Assembly (NCBI GenBank): GCA_001824645.1
Contig: MHYD01000044.1
Coordinates: 23,730 to 37,006, forward strand
DNA: 13,277 bases
Reading direction: 5' to 3'
From: Planctomycetes bacterium RBG_13_46_10
GTDB lineage: Bacteria; Planctomycetota; Phycisphaerae; Sedimentisphaerales; Anaerobacaceae
A model generated the notes under the pieces. It was not told where the DNA came from, did no database searches, and saw only the letters and a list, made by a program, of their open reading frames with translations. How positions within the stretch are numbered: position 1 is the first letter of the stretch; each line of letters opens with the position of its first letter. A program made the position numbers and the translations under genes. Positions 1 through 5,658 of the stretch are shown here, piece after piece.

Positions 1-1388
1 ACATTGAAAGTATGCTGTTCTCCAGCATCATTAGAGTCGGTTCGAAGTACTGTTATCGATAATTCGCTATCTTCACATTCCTTTACTGTGTTACTGAATT
101 CCTCACTCGAAGGATAAACAACTTTACCGACGCTTAAAATAATATCACCACTTTGCACAAATGGTTGCTTTTGTAACGGCTCCTTGATGCCAATCCTCTC
201 TAACAGTCGACGCATCTTAGCGGCAATTTTCATCCATATTGATTCTATTACATTAACATTTTCTATTCGAAACCGTGGCACCATAGAATATATTTGCCCC
301 GTGCCGGTCGGTATTTTCTCTAATCCGATTTTGCTTTCAACCAACTGCGATTCTCCGGCCTTAATATGCCGTTCTGCCAGTAAAGTTATTTCAGGTGCAA
401 GAGTGCTTTGTACAATTTCCTCCAATTCCCAAAAGCTGGACACCTCCCTTCCATTAACAGCTTTGATACGGTCGCCGGGCAGTAAGCCGGTTTTTTTAAG
501 TAAGACATTAGGGTCCGAAACCTCCGCTATAGTCAAATCCACTGGTGGATTGATACCAAAATTCTTCATTGGCTTTCCCGGCAGTTGTTCCGCTACAAGC
601 TTAAAATCCTCTTCAGAGCCATCCCTGTGCCTCACTCTTAATGGAACTTCTTCACCCCTGTTTGACAAAGCAGCTGCTATCAGAATATTACTGAAGTCGA
701 GGTCCTTGCTTTTTCCGGCAATTTCAATTATCTCATCGCCCGGCTCAAGTCCCGCCTTGGCTGCAGGTGAATTCGGGTCCACATTGCCTACTACTGCCGG
801 CATCAAGTTTATTCCGATCAGAAAAACTATCATGAAAATTATAACGGCGCTTATGACGTTAAAGGTGACACCGGCGGCAATAACTGCGACACGTGTCGAG
901 ACGGGTTTATTCGAAAACGAACGTGGGTCGTTGCTGGATTTAATCGGACTTGTATCATCCTGGCCCAGCATCTTTACATAACCGCCGAAGGGAATAAGCC
1001 CGATGCGATATTCCGTCTCGTCAGCGTTGTTTGTCTTATCCGTTGCCCTGTTCATTTCGCTTACGGTAGTATCATCTGATTCTTCATTTTCTTTGGCAGA
1101 AAAATTCGGTAATATGCGAAACTTAAAACCTTCTTTTGTTTTGCGAATACCCAATAAAGTCGGCGGCATAAAGATGGAAAAAGCCTCAACCTTTATATCC
1201 GACAGCTTGGCAACGATGAAGTGGCCGAACTCATGAACGATAACCACCGCTCCGAATCCGATCAGCACAAGCAGCACATTGCCAAAGACATTTATGTGAC
1301 GGACAATCAGAATAATAGCTGCTGCAAGGACCAGTAACCAAAAAAAACCTTGCGATTTTTTATTCACTAAACCTTTTGATTCTGACAT
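1..1388 (-). CDS. rseP: RseP-like site-2 zinc metalloprotease (M50), C-terminus cut by window edge
   Basis: This is an intramembrane protease of the RseP/S2P family, which cleaves membrane-anchored substrates such as anti-sigma factors within the inner membrane. Reading the minus strand from ATG at 1388 gives 462 codons with no stop. Hydrophobic segments lie at about 15-30, 36-58 and 167-192. The zinc motif HEFGH is at 52-56 inside the second. The family block YRIGLIPFGGYVKM is at 127-140. PDZ-like GLxPGD motifs occur at 213-218 (GLEPGD) and 301-306 (GLLPGD), and a third candidate SGDIILSV is at 413-420. The C-terminal NxxPxxxLDG-type segment is not reached, so the protein exceeds the roughly 450 residues of E. 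coli RseP. An acidic, polar insert of about 45 residues separates the zinc helix from the YRIG block. AGAGGT at 1395-1400 is a good ribosome binding site. The gene follows dxr by 26 bases, a common bacterial order. Confidence 0.92.
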   Translation of the reverse strand, partial: MSESKGLVNKKSQGFFWLLVLAAAIILIVRHINVFGNVLLVLIGFGAVVIVHEFGHFIVAKLSDIKVEAFSIFMPPTLLGIRKTKEGFKFRILPNFSAKENEESDDTTVSEMNRATDKTNNADETEYRIGLIPFGGYVKMLGQDDTSPIKSSNDPRSFSNKPVSTRVAVIAAGVTFNVISAVIIFMIVFLIGINLMPAVVGNVDPNSPAAKAGLEPGDEIIEIAGKSKDLDFSNILIAAALSNRGEEVPLRVRHRDGSEEDFKLVAEQLPGKPMKNFGINPPVDLTIAEVSDPNVLLKKTGLLPGDRIKAVNGREVSSFWELEEIVQSTLAPEITLLAERHIKAGESQLVESKIGLEKIPTGTGQIYSMVPRFRIENVNVIESIWMKIAAKMRRLLERIGIKEPLQKQPFVQSGDIILSVGKVVYPSSEEFSNTVKECEDSELSITVLRTDSNDAGEQHTFN

Positions 1389-1414
1389 CAAACAACCTCT
1401 CAAGCCATATTTAA

Positions 1415-2602
1415 TCAGCGGTTACCTTGTTTCACTATTTTACTCTTATACACTTGATTTTGCACTTCTCTTCTTGCCCAGTCATCAATTTGCAGAATCT
1501 CTTCAAGCGACACATTTTTTTTAACATCATGTTTGTTCAAACAATGCTCGATCAGCTCTATAATATTCACAAACCTGATTTTATCCTCCAGAAATTCCTG
1601 CACAGCCGCTTCGTTGGCAGCATTGAAAACAACAGCAGCGGTGCCGCCCGTTCGCACGACTTCGAAACCCAGAGATAACGCGCGAAATGTCTTGGGCTTG
1701 GGCTTTTCGAAAGTGAGTTTGCCTATTTCTTCCAATCGCAGTTGTTTGCCAATCCCAGCGACACGTGCAGGATAAGTCAAGGCATATTGAATCGGAAGAC
1801 ACATATCCGGCCGACTAAGTTGTGCAATAACCGAGCCATCAATAAATTCAACCAGTGAATGAACGATTGATTCAGGATGCACCAGCACCTCGATTTTATC
1901 CGCCGGCATATCGAAGAGCCAGTGGGCTTCGATGACTTCCAGCGCCTTGTTCATCATTGTAGCCGAATCAATAGTAATCTTCGGCCCCATGTCCCAGACC
2001 GGATGGGCTAATGCCTGCTCCAATGTAACATTCTGTAAATCTTCATAGTTTAGCTTTCTGAACGGCCCGCCGGAAGTCGTTAAAATTACTCTGCTGACTT
2101 CTTCGTGGCTTCCTGCCTGTAATGCCTGACAGATAGCGGAATGCTCGCTGTCTATCGGCAGAATCGTGCTGTTGTTTTCTTTTGCGGTTTTCATAAGCAG
2201 CTCACCGGCGATAACAAGCGGCTCTTTATTTGCAATAGCAATCTTCTTGCCTCGCCTGGCTGCTGCAAGAACTGATGGCAATCCGGCAGCTCCGACAACC
2301 GCACTGAGAACAATATCGACCTCTGGGTGCTCTGCAATCTCTATCAAGCTGTCCGGCCCGCTTAGAATTTCAGTGTCTATAGCTAAATCGCCGGCTATCT
2401 TTCCGAATTCTGCAGCGCAATTAGCATCTGTAACAGCAATATACTTCGGCTTATATCGCCTTGTTTGTTCAGTTAAAAGCTCTATACTGCAATGAGCACT
2501 TAATGCGAAAATTTCGTATTGCGACCCAAGTGCCTCGATTACCCTCAAAGCTTTTGTGCCAATCGACCCTGTAGAACCCAAAATAGCTATTTTTTTCGTC
2601 AT
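1415..2602 (-). CDS. dxr: 1-deoxy-D-xylulose 5-phosphate reductoisomerase
   Basis: This cytosolic enzyme converts 1-deoxy-D-xylulose 5-phosphate to 2-C-methyl-D-erythritol 4-phosphate with NADPH and a divalent metal, the committed step of the MEP isoprenoid pathway. The 395 residues match the usual family length. The nucleotide-binding motif GSTGSIGT is at 9-16. Metal ligands are expected at D151 and E153 (PIDSEHSAI) and at E222 (MMNKALEVIEA). The substrate-binding segments TTSGGPF (175-181) and HPVWDMGPKITIDSAT (200-215) are present, as is HPESIVHS (242-249). The conserved NKESLV-like block reads NKEPLV (125-130), with proline in the variable position. An in-frame TAA seven codons upstream makes the ATG at 2602 the only plausible start. 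No clear Shine-Dalgarno sequence precedes it. It is the first gene of a dxr-rseP unit. Confidence 0.97.
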   Translation of the reverse strand: MTKKIAILGSTGSIGTKALRVIEALGSQYEIFALSAHCSIELLTEQTRRYKPKYIAVTDANCAAEFGKIAGDLAIDTEILSGPDSLIEIAEHPEVDIVLSAVVGAAGLPSVLAAARRGKKIAIANKEPLVIAGELLMKTAKENNSTILPIDSEHSAICQALQAGSHEEVSRVILTTSGGPFRKLNYEDLQNVTLEQALAHPVWDMGPKITIDSATMMNKALEVIEAHWLFDMPADKIEVLVHPESIVHSLVEFIDGSVIAQLSRPDMCLPIQYALTYPARVAGIGKQLRLEEIGKLTFEKPKPKTFRALSLGFEVVRTGGTAAVVFNAANEAAVQEFLEDKIRFVNIIELIEHCLNKHDVKKNVSLEEILQIDDWARREVQNQVYKSKIVKQGNR

Positions 2603-2669
2603 AGGCGCTTGTATGCTTTATACAGTCAGGAGAATAAACGACCCTGAGTGAACCAGCGAGCGTTGATTG

Positions 2670-2698
2670 ATAGTATGACAAGCACAGCAAGCTGTCAA
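2670..2698 (-). promoter_or_regulatory. sigma70-like promoter for dxr-rseP
   Basis: On the minus strand a perfect -35 box TTGACA (2693-2698) is followed by a 17-base spacer and a -10 box TACTAT (2670-2675, four of six consensus positions). Transcription would start near 2663, giving a leader of about 60 bases before the dxr ATG. A short dyad ACAGC-AA-GCTGT (2684-2695) lies in the spacer and runs into the -35 box. It could be an operator, but it is short enough to arise by chance. Confidence 0.65.
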
Positions 2699-2832
2699 GG
2701 TTCAAACATGACTAATGACTAAAGGCGGCTTTTTTTAAAATTCTTAGGAATTTTTAATATCAAATTTATTTAATAATACAAAATTTTCTCCAAAAGTGGG
2801 CTTTTTCAAACAAGACGACTGAGGAACGATAT

Positions 2833-2880
2833 ATGAATCAAACCTATCCTTGGCTGCCATTTTACATTTATATACAGTGA
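2833..2880 (+). CDS. possible 15-codon ORF rich in aromatic residues (doubtful)
   Basis: An ATG at 2833 is preceded, with 7 bases of spacing, by GAGGA (2821-2825). It opens a 15-codon frame, MNQTYPWLPFYIYIQ, ending in TGA. Five of the 15 residues are aromatic. The good ribosome binding site is the only real evidence. The frame is short enough to be chance, and no attenuator-like hairpin with a T-run follows it. It could be a leader peptide or nothing. Confidence 0.15.
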   Translation: MNQTYPWLPFYIYIQ

Positions 2881-2949
2881 TAAAACTTATTTTTCACAGA
2901 TTTTATCGGTCTTTTATTATCTAAAACAAAAATATTTTATGATATTAGT

Positions 2950-2977
2950 TTGAATATATGCCGATAATTGTTATAAA
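2950..2977 (+). promoter_or_regulatory. putative sigma70-like promoter for the receiver gene at 3153
   Basis: TTGAAT (2950-2955), a 16-base spacer and TATAAA (2972-2977) form a reasonable -35/-10 pair on the plus strand. The predicted start is near 2984, giving a leader of about 170 bases. The region is AT-rich, so chance matches are likely and confidence is moderate. Confidence 0.4.
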
Positions 2978-2987
2978 TGCTATGAAT

Positions 2988-3034
2988 ATAACCTTTTATT
3001 TATGGGGGTGCCTGCATTGGGGGCTACAGGTTAT
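2988..3034 (+). other. hairpin at the 5' end of the predicted leader of the receiver gene
   Basis: ATAACCT (2988-2994) is the perfect complement of AGGTTAT (3028-3034). The 33-base loop contains two G-runs of five (3004-3008 and 3019-3023). It begins almost at the predicted transcription start. No T-run follows, so it is not an intrinsic terminator. Its role is unknown; it could stabilise or regulate the leader. Confidence 0.3.
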
Positions 3035-3152
3035 TCAAGAGTGTGCTTTTCATTAAATTATGTCGCGCTAATGACTTTGCCCTATGAATTAAAGTGCTGG
3101 ATGACCAACGTAAAAATCCAATTAATGTTTAAAGGACTGGGAGATTTATACA

Positions 3153-3548
3153 ATGGATAAACCTATTTCCATACTGGTTGTAGAGGATGAAGAGCACATC
3201 CGGAGAATCCTGGAATATAATCTTAAGCTGGACGGATTTGAAGTTTCCTCTACAGCAGAAGGTTCAAAGGCTATTGAGATTGCCAAAGAGAAACAGCCTG
3301 ATTTGATTTTGCTGGATTGGATGATGCCTGAAATGGATGGATTGGAGGTTCTATCCAAACTTAAAAAAGATAAATCAACCGAAAATATACCTGTCTTTAT
3401 GCTTACAGCCAAGGGAATGATGGTTGATGTGGGGCGAGCCTTATGTGAAGGCGCCGATGACTACATAACCAAGCCGTTCGATCCTGTGCAGTTAGGTAAA
3501 ATGATAAGAAAAAAACTTAAAAGGTGTGTAGAAACAGAGAAAGAATAA
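3153..3548 (+). CDS. single-domain response regulator (CheY-like receiver)
   Basis: This is a stand-alone phosphoacceptor receiver of 131 residues with no output domain. It would take a phosphoryl group from a histidine kinase in the cytosol and act through protein contacts or pass the group on. The receiver signature is complete: acidic residues E11-D12 (VVEDEE), phosphoacceptor D55 (LLDWMMPEMDG), T85 (MLTAKG) and K107-P108 (YITKPFD). The fold ends near residue 122, followed by a short charged tail. The ATG at 3153 is preceded by GGGAG at 3139-3143 with 9 bases of spacing. It lies 315 bases upstream of a kinase gene on the same strand, so it probably belongs to the same circuit. Its true partner cannot be read from sequence. 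Confidence 0.93.
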   Translation: MDKPISILVVEDEEHIRRILEYNLKLDGFEVSSTAEGSKAIEIAKEKQPDLILLDWMMPEMDGLEVLSKLKKDKSTENIPVFMLTAKGMMVDVGRALCEGADDYITKPFDPVQLGKMIRKKLKRCVETEKE

Positions 3549-3863
3549 AAGCACAGCATTATCGACTTTGCTTTGGAAAATAGTTCATCTATTTGGGGGA
3601 TTAGAATAGCGCAAAGGCATTACCAAGTATCAGTAGTGAGCTAAAATTGTAATGCGGTAAGGCATTCCTCTAGGGAGAGCCTGAAGTACCCATAAATTAT
3701 AACTTTTGAACTTTAAGTATTTTAGCTCACTTTAAGCACCGAAACCACTGATTTAATTGCGCAAGGAAACAAGTGAGGGAATAACAACCGACAAGCTCAG
3801 GACTTGTAATTTGTCAGCAAGTGCGTAAATCTGTCCCCATCGGATTATTATGAGACAGTATGT
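3549..3863. other. 315-base intergenic region between receiver and kinase genes
   Basis: Most of this gap is the nested inverted-repeat element at 3609-3762. After it come a small hairpin ACAAG/CTTGT (3791-3795, 3803-3807) and then about 50 bases leading to the kinase ATG. The 13 bases at 3789-3801 (CGACAAGCTCAGG) match, from memory, the core of a short dispersed repeat seen in many bacterial genomes. No ORF, convincing promoter or strong ribosome binding site for the kinase is visible. Confidence 0.6.
3609..3762 (+). ncRNA. candidate structured RNA or palindromic element (nested inverted repeats)
   Basis: Three perfect complementary pairs are nested: GCGCAA (3609-3614) with TTGCGC (3757-3762), ATCAGT (3629-3634) with ACTGAT (3747-3752), and 13 bases at 3635-3647 with 3719-3731. 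The last two 5' arms are contiguous. The apical part holds a further hairpin: GGTA/TACC (3656-3659, 3687-3690), AGG/CCT (3660-3662, 3680-3682) and CTCT/AGAG (3668-3671, 3676-3679). A competing pairing joins GCATTAC (3617-3623) to GTAATGC (3649-3655). I do not recognise a known riboswitch, 6S, tmRNA or RNase P signature. No promoter or T-run terminator is clear, and the strand is assumed from the neighbours. It could instead be a miniature inverted-repeat element. Confidence 0.45.
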
Positions 3864-5270
3864 ATGAGCCTCAAAACTGTCATTAATAAGGGAGAAGCGG
3901 GCACGGTTTTTAGAGAGCTGCTGATAATAGCGGTAATAGCTGCAATTGTATTTATATTAGCCGTTTATCTTGACGTGTTTGAGAAGATTACCCACCGGTC
4001 TGGGGGATTTGAAAGGTTGGAAGCAGATAGGCTTATTACTTTAGCGACAGTTCTGACCTTTGCTCTGGGTATTTTTTCTGTTTTCAGGTGGAGAGAGCTT
4101 AAAAAGGAAGTCATGGAGAGGGAAAAGATAGAGATTGCATTACGAAACAGCGAAAATAGGTATAAGACATTGCTGAAAAATATCCCGCAGAAGATATTTT
4201 ATAAGGACTCAAATTCTGTCTATGTTTTGTGTAACGAAAGCTATAGCTGTGATTTGAAAATAGTACCCGATGAAATCAAAGGAAAAACAGACTATGATTT
4301 CTTCGCAAAGGAATTGGCCGATAAATACAGGCAGGATGATAAGAGAATTATAAATGCCGGAAAAGAGGAGTGGATAGAAGAGAGATATATCAGAAATAGG
4401 CAGGAGTTTATTGTTAATACGTTTAAGGCGCCAGTAAGAGATGAGCAGGGTAATATTATCGGTATATTTGGTATTTTCTGGGATATCACCGACAGCAAAA
4501 AAGCCGAGCAGGCTCTGGAAAAGCTAAATGCAGACCTCCAGTCAACCGTCCAGATGCTGGACCTAACGAATAAGGAGCTTCAGGATTTTATTCGCATAAT
4601 GGCTCACGATTTAAGAAAACCTTTGCAGGGTATCGGAGTTTTGGCCGATATGTTATCGAGAGACTACAGTGACAGATTTGACGAAGATGGCAAAGAAAAT
4701 ATCTCGTTACTCTCCTGCAGAACGAAGCGGATGAATGATTTTATAGAAGGTATTTTCCGATATTCTCATATCGGAAATGTTACAGCAGAAGTGGAGGAAG
4801 TTAATTTAAACAGGCTTATGGAAGAGATAATTTCCGAAGTTAAAGTTCCTGATAATATTCATATTTCTGTTCAGGAGAATCTTCCAGTCCCGACATGCAG
4901 TAAAGAAAGTCTGATGCAGATATTTCAAAATCTGCTCAGCAATGCAATAACTTTTATGGATAAACCACAGGGACAAATAAAAATTGGCTGTATTAAGGAA
5001 GGGGATTTTTGGGAATTCAATGTTACAGATAATGGCCCCGGCATACCGGAAGATTACTTTGAAAAAATATTTCAGATGTTTCAGATATTATCGCCTCAAG
5101 ATGAGGTTGAAACCACGGGCATTGGCCTTACTTTAGTGAAGAAAGTAGTTGAATTAAACGGCGGCAGGATTTGGGTACAGTCAGCTCTGGGCAAAGGTAG
5201 CACATTCTTTTTTACTATACCTGTAGCGGAGGTTGAAAATGAGAAACTCAAGATCGATATTGTTAGTTGA
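3864..5270 (+). CDS. membrane PAS-domain sensor histidine kinase
   Basis: This is a 468-residue inner-membrane sensor kinase. Two hydrophobic segments (about 19-38 and 55-74) flank a short loop of about 17 residues, so there is little room for an extracytoplasmic sensor. A PAS domain at about 95-212 is then the likely sensor. A coiled linker leads to the dimerisation domain with phosphoacceptor H248 (AHDLRKPL, 247-254) and the segments DEDGKENI and RYSHIG. The ATPase domain shows the N box (QNLLSNAITF, 355-364), G1 (DNGPGIP, 389-395), an F-box-like FEKIFQMF and G2 (TGIGLTLVKK, 418-427). This kinase type resembles the module in cyanobacterial phytochromes that pairs with Rcp1-type receivers, and such a receiver overlaps its 3' end. 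No strong ribosome binding site precedes ATG 3864. The ligand is unknown. Confidence 0.93.
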   Translation: MSLKTVINKGEAGTVFRELLIIAVIAAIVFILAVYLDVFEKITHRSGGFERLEADRLITLATVLTFALGIFSVFRWRELKKEVMEREKIEIALRNSENRYKTLLKNIPQKIFYKDSNSVYVLCNESYSCDLKIVPDEIKGKTDYDFFAKELADKYRQDDKRIINAGKEEWIEERYIRNRQEFIVNTFKAPVRDEQGNIIGIFGIFWDITDSKKAEQALEKLNADLQSTVQMLDLTNKELQDFIRIMAHDLRKPLQGIGVLADMLSRDYSDRFDEDGKENISLLSCRTKRMNDFIEGIFRYSHIGNVTAEVEEVNLNRLMEEIISEVKVPDNIHISVQENLPVPTCSKESLMQIFQNLLSNAITFMDKPQGQIKIGCIKEGDFWEFNVTDNGPGIPEDYFEKIFQMFQILSPQDEVETTGIGLTLVKKVVELNGGRIWVQSALGKGSTFFFTIPVAEVENEKLKIDIVS

Positions 5271-5658
5271 AGATGATGTTGTAGATATTCTGACAGTTAA
5301 GAGAGCGCTTAAGCGTCTTCAGATAGATAATGCATTAGTTCATTTGAAGGATGGTGAAGACGCGATGAAATATTTGCAGGACAAAACCAATGTGGAACCC
5401 TGTATCATTATCTTGGATTTAAACGTGCCAAAGTTAAACGGTTTGGAGCTGCTGAAAATCATAAAGGCGGATGAGAGACTTAAAAGTATTCCCGTAGTAG
5501 TATTGACTACGTCCGAAGACAGCAGGGATATCGAAGAGAGCTTTGGCATGGGTGCAGCCGGCTATGTTGTTAAACCTGTTGACTTTAACAGGATTGTCAC
5601 AGTGTTTGGGACAATTAATACATACTGGAGTGTAAGTGAGCTGCCAGTTGGGCGATAA
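5239..5658 (+). CDS. Rcp1-type single-domain response regulator
   Basis: This 139-residue receiver has no output domain and resembles Rcp1, the partner of phytochrome-type kinases. Features are the acidic cluster E11-D12-D13 (LLVEDD), the segment HLKDGEDAMKYL (35-46), phosphoacceptor D60 (ILDLNVPKLNG), T90-T91 (VVLTTSED) and K112-P113 (YVVKPVD). I chose ATG 5239 because GGAGG (5228-5232) sits 6 bases upstream. A TTG two codons earlier (5233) is in frame but too close to that site. The gene overlaps the end of the upstream kinase by 32 bases and is overlapped by the next gene by 23, suggesting translational coupling. The upstream kinase is its most likely phosphodonor. Confidence 0.93.
   Translation: MRNSRSILLVEDDVVDILTVKRALKRLQIDNALVHLKDGEDAMKYLQDKTNVEPCIIILDLNVPKLNGLELLKIIKADERLKSIPVVVLTTSEDSRDIEESFGMGAAGYVVKPVDFNRIVTVFGTINTYWSVSELPVGR

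Larger units (their letters stand above)
2603..3152. other. 550-base AT-rich intergenic region
   Basis: This non-coding stretch separates the divergent dxr and receiver genes. It holds the dxr promoter (2670-2698), a putative 15-codon ORF (2833-2880), a likely plus-strand promoter (2950-2977) and a leader hairpin (2988-3034). The part from about 2731 to 3000 is strongly AT-rich. I see no long ORF, tRNA or transposon end in it. Confidence 0.7.

Noticed and set aside
184..1236. Long plus-strand open frames opposite the left end
   Set aside because: They are antisense to the rseP frame, which carries HEFGH and PDZ-like motifs. The plus-strand translations show no family features.
2720..2737. 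AAAG-GCGG-CTTT with a T-run, resembling a terminator
   Set aside because: The stem is only 4 base pairs, and no plus-strand gene ends just upstream.
3602..3607. TAGAAT as a -10 box for the structured element
   Set aside because: No acceptable -35 box is found at 16-18 bases upstream, and the predicted start would fall inside the outer helix arm.
3609..3762. Retron msr/msd, integron attC site or group I/II intron
   Set aside because: There is no reverse transcriptase, integrase or maturase nearby. The outer arms do not fit attC core sites, and no domain V or group I core motif was seen.
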